From Robinsoniella peoriensis (GTDB taxonomy: Bacteria; Bacillota; Clostridia; Lachnospirales; Lachnospiraceae), in contig NZ_JTGN01000011.1 in NCBI RefSeq assembly GCF_000797495.1, positions 124,001 to 188,000 on the forward strand: 64,000 nt of DNA, read 5' to 3'. Shown piece after piece: positions 39,982-48,456 of this stretch. Every line of letters begins with the position of its first letter. Position 1 is the first letter of the stretch. A program made the translations under genes and the position numbers. The notes beneath the pieces were generated by a model. It did not search any database and was not told the DNA's origin. It was given only the letters and a program-made list of their open reading frames with translations.

Positions 39982-41127
39982 TTATAGGAGCGCTTCAATC
40001 TCCTGCATATGGGAAAAGTCCCCGGTTTTTATAATGTAAAAGCCAAATCGGCTTCCACTGTCAACCACCTTATGAGAACCAATTTCCCGGATCTCGCTGG
40101 TAAATACTATATTTTTTGGATATTTTGCTTTTATATGCCTGTATTTCTCCAGATCACCGGTTCCTAAAATAAACTGGATTCTGGCAAAGTGATTAAGCGG
40201 CTCTTCCAGCAGCCCTGGTCTTTCACCCAAAGCAGTCTGAATAACCATTTTCAGATAATCCTGTCCGGTGGAAAGTGGAACGAGATGGGAACCGATACAA
40301 TCTCCGCCCATACGTGACCCTATTTCAATGATTTTCACTTCCTGCCTGCTATTAATTCGAAATTCCGAGTGGGATGCCCCATTTCGGATTTCAAGGGCAT
40401 CCAGAGCCATTCCAAGCTCCCGGAATACCTTCGCTTCTGTCTCAGGGGGCAGACCGGAGGGTTCCAGGTGACCTGTTTCAATAAAATGAGGTGCCCCGGT
40501 AGTATACTTTCTGGTAATTGCCAAAAAGGTATGCTGTCCTTCATAGCTGATTCCTTCACAACTGAATTCTTCTCCGTCAATATACTCTTCTAAAATCGCC
40601 TTCTTTTCAAAAGAATTAGAGATGGCTGCCGTAATTGCCCCTTCTAGCTCTTCTTCCCGGAAAACCTTGGTAATCGCCCTGCTGCCGGACCGGTCCGTGG
40701 GTTTGACGATAATTGGAAATGTCATGCCCTGGGGCAGTTCAACATTTCGTTTCTCATCCACCACCGTAAATAACGGCGCCGAAATATGATTTTTTACAAA
40801 TGCCCTGCGCATTTCATATTTATTAGTGGAATACAAGATACATCTGTCGCTGTTTGCACAAAGTCCCAGGCGTACCGCAAGATACTGCACGGTAATATTC
40901 GCCAGGTCAGAACCGATACTGGCTACCGCATCCGGTCTGATCTTTTTGCATTCCTTCAGTATTACATCTTTTTCCACAATACTTACCGGATAGAAATAAT
41001 CTGCTGTCTGTTCTCCGACAGCCCCTTCCTTCCATGCAAACACATGGGTCTGGTATCCCATCTCTTTCGCTTTTAATATCAGAGGGTTTTGGAAATCATT
41101 TGCTCCGATAATGACAATTTTTTTCAT
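39982..41127 (-). CDS. ATP-grasp domain protein (first gene of the operon)
   Basis: A 381-residue ATP-grasp protein. It starts KIVIIGANDFQNPLILKAKEMG, has FPIIVKPTDRSGSRAITKV near 130, AILEEYIDGEEFSCEGISY, and the metal-binding stretch VKIIEIGSRMGGDCIGSH near 270. It differs clearly from the downstream ATP-grasp protein, with about one third of residues alike by eye, so two distinct ligation steps are likely. The pattern is close to CarB-like ATP-grasp ligases used in small-molecule and peptide-like biosynthesis. AAAGG precedes the ATG; a TATAAT lies at 41159-41164. Confidence 0.87.
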   Translation of the reverse strand: MKKIVIIGANDFQNPLILKAKEMGYQTHVFAWKEGAVGEQTADYFYPVSIVEKDVILKECKKIRPDAVASIGSDLANITVQYLAVRLGLCANSDRCILYSTNKYEMRRAFVKNHISAPLFTVVDEKRNVELPQGMTFPIIVKPTDRSGSRAITKVFREEELEGAITAAISNSFEKKAILEEYIDGEEFSCEGISYEGQHTFLAITRKYTTGAPHFIETGHLEPSGLPPETEAKVFRELGMALDALEIRNGASHSEFRINSRQEVKIIEIGSRMGGDCIGSHLVPLSTGQDYLKMVIQTALGERPGLLEEPLNHFARIQFILGTGDLEKYRHIKAKYPKNIVFTSEIREIGSHKVVDSGSRFGFYIIKTGDFSHMQEIEALL

Positions 41128-41158
41128 AATAACCTTTCCTATGATTATTCATCCACAC

Positions 41159-41164
41159 ATTATA
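41159..41164 (-). promoter_or_regulatory. Probable -10 element of the ATP-grasp operon
   Basis: Perfect TATAAT on the minus strand, 31 bases before the start codon. No good -35 at 16-18 bases; TTGTAC lies at 20, so activation by a regulator is possible. Confidence 0.4.
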
Positions 41165-41197
41165 ACCAATGACAAACCGTATCAGTACAACAAAAGC

Positions 41198-41236
41198 GGG
41201 ACCAGGGAGCTTCTGTAATGAGGCTCCCGAATCCCG
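41198..41236 (-). terminator. Terminator after rpoD
   Basis: GGGAGC and GCTCCC form the upper stem and GGGA/TCCC the lower stem. On the minus strand CTTTTGTT follows. Confidence 0.75.
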
Positions 41237-41303
41237 TTATCTTGCTCAAAAGTGTATTTGAAATTCATTACACCAGCCTGCACGCCCAAATGCTGTCTAA
41301 TCT

Positions 41304-42428
41304 TTAAATAAGAAAATCTTTAAGTCTTTTACTACGAGACGGATGACGCAGCTTGCGCAGTGCTTTCGCCTCTATCTGCCTGATACGTTCTCTGGTAACG
41401 TTAAATTCTTTACCGACTTCTTCCAGTGTTCTTGCTCTTCCATCTTCCAGTCCAAAACGCAGTTTAACTACCTGACGCTCTCTGTCCGTAAGGGATTCCA
41501 GTGCAGTGCCAAGCTCTTCTCTAAGCATGGAGAACGCTGCAGAGTCTGCAGGTGAAAGTGCTGAATCATCTTCTATAAAGTCACCTAAATGACTATCATC
41601 CTCTTCACCTATGGGTGTATCAAGAGAAACCGGATCTCTGGAAATTTTCAGAACTTCTCTTACTCTTCCAACCGGAACATTCAATCTCTCCGCTACTTCC
41701 TCAGCGGTTGGTTCTCTTCCTAATTCCTGTAACAGGGTTCTGGTCATACGAAGGGTCTTGTTGATCGTCTCTACCATATGTACCGGAACACGAATGGTTC
41801 TTCCGGTATCGGCAATACCACGTGTAATCGCCTGACGGATCCACCAGGTAGCATAAGTACTGAACTTATATCCTTTGGTATAATCGAACTTGTCCACAGC
41901 CTTCATAAGCCCCATATTTCCTTCCTGAATCAAATCCAGGAAAGGCATACCGCGGCCAACATATTTTTTAGCAATACTGACTACCAGACGCAGATTTGCC
42001 TCTGTCAGTGATTTTTTAGCTTCTTCATCGCCATTTTCCACACGTTTTGCCAGTTCTACTTCTTCTTCTGTACTAAGCAGAGGCACATTACCTATTTCCT
42101 TCAGATACATACGTACCGGATCTTCTGTACTGACGCCTTCCAGGACATCAACATCATCGATAATTTCAACTTCCTCTTCTTCACCTAACAGCAGATCATC
42201 ATCATTTTCAATCAGTAATTCTTCTGCTTCATCTTCTGCAGAACCATGTAATACATCAATATTGCTCTTTTCCAAGTATTCTAATATTGCATCCATCTTG
42301 TCTTCACTGAGCTCAATTCCTGCAAAAGCATCATTGATTTCTTTGTATTCAATTACATTTTTTTTACCTTTTGCTTTTTCGACAAGTCCCTTTAATGCTT
42401 TTGAAAATTGTTCTTGTAATTCATCCAT
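41304..42428 (-). CDS. rpoD: RNA polymerase primary sigma factor SigA/RpoD
   Basis: A 374-residue housekeeping sigma factor. An acidic region 1 (ENDDDLLLGEEEEVE) is followed by region 1.2 EDPVRMYLKEIG. Region 2 holds NLRLVVSIAKKYVGRG, LIQEGNMGLMKAVDKFDY and YATWWIRQAI (promoter melting and -10 reading). Region 3 has PVHMVETINK, and region 4 ends with VTRERIRQIEAKALRKLRHP for -35 binding. The start at 42428 (MDELQ) is preferred to the longer frame to 42548. Unusually it follows lspA rather than dnaG, its common partner. It is last in a clpX-lspA-rpoD run. Confidence 0.97.
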   Translation of the reverse strand: MDELQEQFSKALKGLVEKAKGKKNVIEYKEINDAFAGIELSEDKMDAILEYLEKSNIDVLHGSAEDEAEELLIENDDDLLLGEEEEVEIIDDVDVLEGVSTEDPVRMYLKEIGNVPLLSTEEEVELAKRVENGDEEAKKSLTEANLRLVVSIAKKYVGRGMPFLDLIQEGNMGLMKAVDKFDYTKGYKFSTYATWWIRQAITRGIADTGRTIRVPVHMVETINKTLRMTRTLLQELGREPTAEEVAERLNVPVGRVREVLKISRDPVSLDTPIGEEDDSHLGDFIEDDSALSPADSAAFSMLREELGTALESLTDRERQVVKLRFGLEDGRARTLEEVGKEFNVTRERIRQIEAKALRKLRHPSRSKRLKDFLI

Positions 42429-42490
42429 AAACTTTCTTTTCTCCTCTATGGTATTCCTACAGATTACCATAACATTTTTGACATATCCTG

Positions 42491-42949
42491 TCAACTTTTG
42501 TTCCTGAGATTCCACAAAATAAATAAAAAAGATCCCGCAAAAATGCATATATCCGATATATTAAACACAATTTGGCGAAACTTTTTCCATTTTGTCTGAA
42601 AGCTGAAGTAGTCTACTACGTATCCACGCTTTATCCTGTCGTAAATATTGCTTGCTGCACCTCCGAGCACCAGGGCGAATCCGGTTTTTAATAACCCCAT
42701 TCCTTTTTTACCCAGAAGCCAGAGATAAGCGAACAGGACTCCCACCGTCATCCCGGTGGAAAGCCCGGCTACAAACTCCTGCTTTTTATCCAGAAAATTC
42801 AACATAGCGCCTTTGTTATGGTATTTGTGAAGAATGATTTTACCGCCCAGTATTTCTTCATCTTCTCCAATTTCTCTGGTTTTCTCAATTTTGTCTTTTA
42901 TTAAAAAATCAGTGATAAATATAATTACCGGTATCAGAATGTATATCAT
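42491..42949 (-). CDS. lspA: Lipoprotein signal peptidase (signal peptidase II), divergent
   Basis: A 152-residue membrane aspartic protease that removes lipoprotein signal peptides. Four hydrophobic segments are present. The two catalytic aspartates are in GGAASNIYDRIKRGYVVDYF (near 102-115) and FNISDICIFAG (near 132), matching the family's GNxxDR and FNxAD motifs. The N-terminal DFLIKDKIEK replaces the usual DQ-x-x-K start, so it is a divergent version; a second copy may exist elsewhere. It begins four bases after clpX ends and precedes rpoD by 62 bases. Confidence 0.85.
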   Translation of the reverse strand: MIYILIPVIIFITDFLIKDKIEKTREIGEDEEILGGKIILHKYHNKGAMLNFLDKKQEFVAGLSTGMTVGVLFAYLWLLGKKGMGLLKTGFALVLGGAASNIYDRIKRGYVVDYFSFQTKWKKFRQIVFNISDICIFAGSFLFILWNLRNKS

Positions 42950-42953
42950 AAGC

Positions 42954-44429
42954 TTATCCCTCCAGAGCAGGCACTCCGCGCATGGTGATCAGCGGTCCTC
43001 CCGTATGTTCAATATAAGCTTTCGTAATTGTTACATTGCCTATATTATCGTCTTTTGGAATCTCATACATAATATCCAGCATAAACTCTTCAATAATAGC
43101 CCGAAGCGCCCTGGCTCCTGTCTTCTTTTCCAATGCTTTTTTAGCGATGGATGCCAGTGCTTCATCATCAAAATCCAATTTCACTTCGTCTAATGCAAGC
43201 AGCTTCTGATATTGTTTTAAAATAGCATTCTTAGGCTCTTTTAAAATTTGTACAAGCATCTCCTCTGTCAATCCCTGTAAGGTATATACAATAGGGAGAC
43301 GCCCGATAAATTCAGGGATCATGCCAAATGTTCTGATATCATCCAGCGTCACTTTTTCCAGGATGTTGGGATCCTCATCATATTTGTCTTTCAGATCCGC
43401 ACGGAAACCAACCGATGCCTGCTTGTTTAACCGTTCTTTGATAATGTCTTCCAGTCCCGGGAAAGCTCCGCCACAGATAAACAGAATATTTCTGGTGTTT
43501 ACCGTTGTAAGAGGTACCATGGCATTTTTACTGTTTGCCCCTACCGGAACTTCTACATCCGCACCTTCTAACAGTTTTAACATTCCCTGCTGTACGGATT
43601 CTCCGCTGACATCTCTCTGATTGGTATTCTTCTTCTTGGCAATCTTATCAATTTCATCTATAAATACGATTCCTCTTTCCGCTTTCTCCACATCATTGCC
43701 GGCAGCCGCCAGAAGTTTGGAAATTACGCTTTCGATATCATCGCCAATATAACCCGCTTCCGTCAGGGATGTGGCATCTGCAATGGCAAGGGGAACATCC
43801 AAAAGCCTTGCAAGGGTTTTGACAAGATATGTTTTACCACTGCCGGTAGGTCCGATCATAAGCATATTGGACTTCTCAATTTCAATGTCATCCATATTTC
43901 CGGTTGCCACTCTCTTGTAATGGTTGTATACCGCAACGGATATTACTTTCTTTGCCTTTTCCTGACCAATAACATATTCGTCCAGACTGGCTTTGATCCT
44001 GTGAGGTGCGGGAATTGATTTTACATCAAATTCCTTCTTAGGCTCCTCCTTGGGCTTTTTCTTCTTGACCTTCTGCTGGTTTGGTATTTTATTCGTAAGC
44101 TCTGACAGATTTACCATATTAATGTTTGACATATTCATCAGATCATTATATGGAATATTTCCATTGTTCATGGTATCAAATGCCTTCTGCATACATTCCG
44201 AACAGATATGAATACTGTTGGGAAGATTTACCATTTTTCCGGCTTTGCTTTCCGGCCGTCTGCATATAAAACAGACCTCTTCATATTCATCGTCATCCGG
44301 TTTTTCTTTATTTTTTTCTGTCTTTACTTTTTCCTCAGTCTCTGTAATATCTGCTGTTATATCTTCATCATCAGAGTCAACAGCATCCACTACATCTTTA
44401 TCATATATTTCATCTTTTTTATCTGACAT
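42954..44429 (-). CDS. clpX: ClpX-type protease ATPase with acidic N-terminal extension
   Basis: A 491-residue AAA+ unfoldase. The zinc-binding domain has C53, C56, C76 and C79, but it is preceded by about 50 acidic, disordered residues not found in ordinary ClpX. A Lys-rich linker (VKKKKPKEEPKKE) follows. Walker A is GPTGSGKT near 195, Walker B is IVFIDEIDKIA, and sensor 2 is KKTGARALRAI. The ClpP-docking loop appears as KQASVGFRADL, in place of IGF. It could be the cell's main ClpX or a paralogue. The start at 44429 has GAGG. ClpP is not adjacent. Confidence 0.88.
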   Translation of the reverse strand: MSDKKDEIYDKDVVDAVDSDDEDITADITETEEKVKTEKNKEKPDDDEYEEVCFICRRPESKAGKMVNLPNSIHICSECMQKAFDTMNNGNIPYNDLMNMSNINMVNLSELTNKIPNQQKVKKKKPKEEPKKEFDVKSIPAPHRIKASLDEYVIGQEKAKKVISVAVYNHYKRVATGNMDDIEIEKSNMLMIGPTGSGKTYLVKTLARLLDVPLAIADATSLTEAGYIGDDIESVISKLLAAAGNDVEKAERGIVFIDEIDKIAKKKNTNQRDVSGESVQQGMLKLLEGADVEVPVGANSKNAMVPLTTVNTRNILFICGGAFPGLEDIIKERLNKQASVGFRADLKDKYDEDPNILEKVTLDDIRTFGMIPEFIGRLPIVYTLQGLTEEMLVQILKEPKNAILKQYQKLLALDEVKLDFDDEALASIAKKALEKKTGARALRAIIEEFMLDIMYEIPKDDNIGNVTITKAYIEHTGGPLITMRGVPALEG

Positions 44430-44465
44430 ATTATTTCCTCTCTTTTGCACAAACTACTACAAGTA

Positions 44466-44494
44466 ACTATATCATAGACAAAAAGCTCGCACAA
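44466..44494 (-). promoter_or_regulatory. Promoter of clpX-lspA-rpoD
   Basis: On the minus strand: TTGTGC (44494-44489), 17-base spacer, TATAGT (44471-44466) preceded by TGA, an extended -10. Confidence 0.6.
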
Positions 44495-44514
44495 GTGAAG
44501 ATTTTATAAAATCT

Positions 44515-44554
44515 ATAAAAAACCGTTCCAGGATCTCCAAATCCTGGAACGGTT
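44515..44554 (-). terminator. Terminator after htrA
   Basis: A perfect 14-bp stem, AACCGTTCCAGGAT with ATCCTGGAACGGTT, loop CTCCAA, followed by TTTTTTATAG on the minus strand. Confidence 0.9.
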
Positions 44555-44575
44555 ATACTATTCTGCTAATGACAC

Positions 44576-46351
44576 TTAATTATTAAAGTTGAAGAACTGC
44601 TCCATTCCATTACCGCCCTGATTTGGAATCATTGGGGTCATCTGATCCTGCTGTGACTGCCCGTTTGAGGAATCTTCACTCTGGGGATTTGTATTATTGC
44701 TGGTTGTATCAGCACTCTGCTTATCTAATGTGATGCTGACTGTTCTGGCTTTGTATTCACCGCCATCGGCTGCCTGAACCTCTAAATCAATTGTTTCCCC
44801 TGCTTTGTAATAATTCATTCTGTCATATAAATCATTCGCAGATGTTATGGAAATACCGTCAATCTTTGTAACAATATCCCCTTTTATCAGACCAGCTTTT
44901 TCTGCTGCTGAACCTTCTACTACTTCATATAAAAAGGCACCGGACGGCATATTATATACCTGTTTTGCTTCTTCAGAAACATCCACCGGTTTCACACCCA
45001 TATAACCTTTTTCGCTGCTTTCCACTTTTGATCTGGTAGTACGGTTCATTAAATCATCTAAGATCGGTTTTGCAGTATTAATCGGTATCGCATATCCCAT
45101 CCCCTCTACTCCTGAAGATGCTGCTTTTACAGAATTGATTCCGATTAACTGACCGTTGATATTCAATAAAGCACCACCGCTGTTACCGAAGTTAATCGCT
45201 GCATCTGTCTGGATCAGACTGTTGGTAACTGTTCCGGATGTAGTCTCAACACTGACTTCACGGTTTAGTGCGCTGATAATACCGGATGTAACGGACTGTC
45301 CATAGCCAAGTGCATTACCAATTGCAATTGCCTGCTGTCCAACCTGTAAGTTATCAGAATCACCGATTTCAGCTATTTTAACCTGATTTAATACATCTGC
45401 CGGAATATCACTTAACTGTACTGCTACCATTGCCAGATCATGTTCCGGATCCGTTCCTTTTACCTGTGCCTGAACTACTTTATCTTCCTGATTTTCCACA
45501 TTTACAGTAAAACATACGGTCAGGTTTTCGGAACCCTCTACTACATGGTTATTTGTTGCAATCAGTAACTCCTTGTCATTTTTACCAATGATAATACCGG
45601 AGCCGCTGCTCTCTTCTTCCTGTGCCTGAGTTCCATAAAAATATGTCTGTACTTCTTTTACCGTTTTACTGGTAATTGCTACAATGGAAGGCATTGCATT
45701 TTCGGCAACCTTTGCCACATCAGTGGATGATGTACTGACTGTGCTGCCTTCTGCAGTCTTATTCAGCTCATTCACTGTTCCTGTTGAACTGATTTTCGCT
45801 TCTGTTTGCTTTGTCTGCGGGAATACTTTTCCACCTACATAATCTGTAATCTGGAAGGATGCGCTTGCCACTACACCGAATACAACTGCTACCGATGCTG
45901 CCACTGCAATTTTGGACATCATGGATTTTTTCTTTTTCGGTTTTTCATAGCGGGGCGGATTCGGGTTCTGGCCGCCTGTCTGATAGGAGCCATAAGAGTG
46001 CTGCTGTTGTCCCTGCTGATCCTGCTGCTGTTCTTCTTCCTGTCTGTTATCCCGGTCATAAGCGTAATGATAAAATGAATTATTCTGAGCCTGCCCGTTT
46101 TGATTCTGGGAACTTGTCATTTGATTATCTGGCTGTGCATATGCCTGTTCCTCAGCTGTGTCAGCAGTTTCTGATGTTTCCGGTGATTCTATGGTATCTG
46201 CAGTCTCATCTGCATCGTAAACCATATTCTCGTTTGATGGCTGTGCATCACTTTGTTCATACACTTCGTCCTGTCTGTATCCTTCTCCTGAATTAGAAGG
46301 AGTACCTCCTGTTACATTGTTTTGTTCTTTATCGTTAAATTCATCATACAT
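44576..46351 (-). CDS. htrA: HtrA/DegP-family serine protease, membrane anchored
   Basis: A 591-residue surface quality-control protease. Residues 1 to about 140 are a cytosolic, disordered tail rich in Gln, Asn, Ser and acidic residues (for example RQEEEQQQDQQGQQQ). One membrane helix is at about 146-166. The trypsin-like domain has His269 (NNHVVEG), Asp305 (EHDLAMVA) and Ser391 (NFGNSGGALL). A PDZ domain follows (about 475-560, KGYMGVKPVD, then GSAAEKAGLIKGDIVTKID). The start at 46351 is behind GAGGAGG; an extension to 46411 has none. It is a single-gene unit ending at the terminator 44515-44554. Confidence 0.94.
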   Translation of the reverse strand: MYDEFNDKEQNNVTGGTPSNSGEGYRQDEVYEQSDAQPSNENMVYDADETADTIESPETSETADTAEEQAYAQPDNQMTSSQNQNGQAQNNSFYHYAYDRDNRQEEEQQQDQQGQQQHSYGSYQTGGQNPNPPRYEKPKKKKSMMSKIAVAASVAVVFGVVASASFQITDYVGGKVFPQTKQTEAKISSTGTVNELNKTAEGSTVSTSSTDVAKVAENAMPSIVAITSKTVKEVQTYFYGTQAQEEESSGSGIIIGKNDKELLIATNNHVVEGSENLTVCFTVNVENQEDKVVQAQVKGTDPEHDLAMVAVQLSDIPADVLNQVKIAEIGDSDNLQVGQQAIAIGNALGYGQSVTSGIISALNREVSVETTSGTVTNSLIQTDAAINFGNSGGALLNINGQLIGINSVKAASSGVEGMGYAIPINTAKPILDDLMNRTTRSKVESSEKGYMGVKPVDVSEEAKQVYNMPSGAFLYEVVEGSAAEKAGLIKGDIVTKIDGISITSANDLYDRMNYYKAGETIDLEVQAADGGEYKARTVSITLDKQSADTTSNNTNPQSEDSSNGQSQQDQMTPMIPNQGGNGMEQFFNFNN

Positions 46352-46487
46352 TTGAATTACCTCCTCGTATTTTTCCTCTTTGTTATTTTCTGGTATCAGT
46401 TTAACAACCAAATGTGTTCAATCTGTGATAAATGTTTTAAAAAAATTTGAAACGACAAAAATATCAAAAAATGTTGAAAATAAATAT

Positions 46488-46552
46488 GGACGCAGTACTT
46501 TAGGAGTTACGGACTGCATTTAAAATCCTGTATTTCCTATTGTACTGCGCCC
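46488..46552 (-). terminator. Probable terminator after glmS
   Basis: CGCAGTAC and GTACTGCG pair over a long loop with a secondary AGGA/TCCT pairing. On the minus strand ATATTTATTTTC follows. The remaining 46352-46606 holds the htrA leader; I see no other gene. Confidence 0.55.
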
Positions 46553-46606
46553 GTACTGATTCTATACAGGAACAATATACGAATGCATATACTTACATTT
46601 ATTCCA

Positions 46607-48433
46607 CTATTCTACGGTAACAGACTTTGCCAGATTTCTCGGCTTATCTACATCACAGCCTTTGCCCAGAGCTACATAATAACCGAACAGCTGCAGCGGA
46701 ATAATCGCCAGTGAATTGGCAAAATACTGGTTTGTCTTCGGTATGTAGATTACATAATCAGCCGTTTTCTCCACATCAGTGTGGTCTGCATTTGTAACTG
46801 CCAGAAGGAATGCCCCTCTTGTCTTTACTTCCTGCATGTTACTGATCATTTTTTTGTAAAGGTCTTCCTGGGTAAGCACTGCTGCTACCAGCGTTCCCTC
46901 TTCAATCAGGGATATTGTGCCATGCTTTAACTCACCTGCTGCATAAGCCTCAGAATGGATATAGGAGATTTCTTTTAACTTTAAAGAGCCTTCCAGGGAA
47001 ATGGAATAATCAATTCCTCTTCCGATAAAAAATACGTCTTTTGCGGCAATATAACGATTAGCAAAACGCTGAATCTTTTCTTTGTTGTTTAAAAGCATTT
47101 CAATCTGCTGAGGCAGCCTTTTCAGTTCCCTGATGTACTCTTCCATCTGGCTGTCTGTCACTTTACCTCTTACATGGGCAAATTTTAATGCCAGTAAATA
47201 CTGGGCAATCAGCTGGGTGCTGTATGCTTTCGTGGTTGCTACTGCTATTTCCGGACCAGCCCAGGTATACATTACATTGTCCGCTTCCCGTGCTATGGAA
47301 CTTCCCACTACATTTACAATTCCCAATACCTTAATGCCATGCGCCTTTGCCTCACGGAGTGCAGCCAGAGAATCTGCAGTCTCACCGGACTGGCTAACGA
47401 TAATTGCCATGGTATCCGGCTCAAAAATCGGATTGCGATAACGGAATTCGCTGGCCAGATCTACTTCTACCGGAATTCTAGCCAGACCTTCAAATACATA
47501 TTTTGCAGTGACACCGGTGTGATAAGCGGAACCGCAGGCAATAATATAAATTTTACGGATTGCCTTAATTTCTTCTTCGGTCATTCCCAGTTCTTCAATT
47601 ACAATTTCATTTCCTTTAATTCTTGGATTCAATGTATCGGTAACCGCTTTTGGCTGTTCATACATTTCTTTTAACATGAAATGCTCATATCCGCCTTTTT
47701 CCGCAGCACTGATATCCCATTGTATTTCTGTTGATTCTTTATCGATCTCTTCTTCATCAATATTATAGAAGGTCATGCCATCTTTCGTCAGCATAGCTAT
47801 TTCTTCATTTTGGATAAAATAAACGTTTCTGGTGTACTTTAACACTGCGGGAACATCGGATGCAATCAGGTTGCCATCTTTGCTGTGTCCCACGATTAAG
47901 GGGCTGTCTTTACGAACGGCATAGATTTCGCCCGGATGTTCTTTAAACATGATTCCAAGGGCATAAGAACCTTCTACACGGTGCATAATCTTAGTAATCG
48001 CCTCTAACGGGTCACCTTTGTAGTAATAGTCCAGAAGATGGGCAATCACTTCCGTATCTGTCTCAGATAAAAATTCATACCCTTTAGACTGGAGCTTTTT
48101 CTTTAACTTTAAATAATTCTCGATAATTCCATTGTGTACAACTACGATGGAAGCATCTTTATTAAAATGTGGATGTGCATTCACATCAGACGGTGAGCCA
48201 TGTGTTGCCCATCTCGTATGTCCGATTCCTGCCATCCCCGGCATAGTTGCGCCGCCGTGTGTCAGTTCATCCAGAATCTTCAGACGCCCGGTGGATTTCT
48301 TCATTTCAATTGAGGTACCGTCATAAACTGCTATTCCAGCAGAATCATAACCACGATATTCCAGTTTTGACAAGCCATCCAATAAAATTGGTGCTGCCTG
48401 ACTCTCTCCTATATAACCAACAATTCCACACAT
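46607..48433 (-). CDS. glmS: Glutamine-fructose-6-phosphate aminotransferase
   Basis: A 608-residue enzyme that makes glucosamine-6-phosphate, the first step to UDP-GlcNAc. The N-terminal Cys2 (MCGIVGYIG) is the glutaminase nucleophile. GHTRWATHG, HNGIIEN and ETDTEV mark the class II amidotransferase half. The SIS-domain half has YIIACGSAYHTG, SQSGETADSLAAL, the FFIGRGIDY loop and the C-terminal PRNLAKSVTVE. The start follows GAGGAGG. No glmS ribozyme precedes it: only 23 bases separate it from the GT gene upstream. It is therefore controlled with the polysaccharide operon. A terminator follows. Confidence 0.97.
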   Translation of the reverse strand: MCGIVGYIGESQAAPILLDGLSKLEYRGYDSAGIAVYDGTSIEMKKSTGRLKILDELTHGGATMPGMAGIGHTRWATHGSPSDVNAHPHFNKDASIVVVHNGIIENYLKLKKKLQSKGYEFLSETDTEVIAHLLDYYYKGDPLEAITKIMHRVEGSYALGIMFKEHPGEIYAVRKDSPLIVGHSKDGNLIASDVPAVLKYTRNVYFIQNEEIAMLTKDGMTFYNIDEEEIDKESTEIQWDISAAEKGGYEHFMLKEMYEQPKAVTDTLNPRIKGNEIVIEELGMTEEEIKAIRKIYIIACGSAYHTGVTAKYVFEGLARIPVEVDLASEFRYRNPIFEPDTMAIIVSQSGETADSLAALREAKAHGIKVLGIVNVVGSSIAREADNVMYTWAGPEIAVATTKAYSTQLIAQYLLALKFAHVRGKVTDSQMEEYIRELKRLPQQIEMLLNNKEKIQRFANRYIAAKDVFFIGRGIDYSISLEGSLKLKEISYIHSEAYAAGELKHGTISLIEEGTLVAAVLTQEDLYKKMISNMQEVKTRGAFLLAVTNADHTDVEKTADYVIYIPKTNQYFANSLAIIPLQLFGYYVALGKGCDVDKPRNLAKSVTVE

Positions 48434-48456
48434 AGTTGTTCCTCCTCATAATTCAT

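Noticed and set aside
5561..46296. Long open frames opposite real genes, for example 6681-7385, 23831-24301 and 45859-46296 on plus
   Set aside because: They lie antisense to well-supported genes, have no ribosome sites and encode low-quality Cys/His/Phe-rich sequence.
48434..48456. glmS ribozyme upstream of glmS
   Set aside because: Only 23 bases separate it from the preceding gene, too short for the ribozyme.
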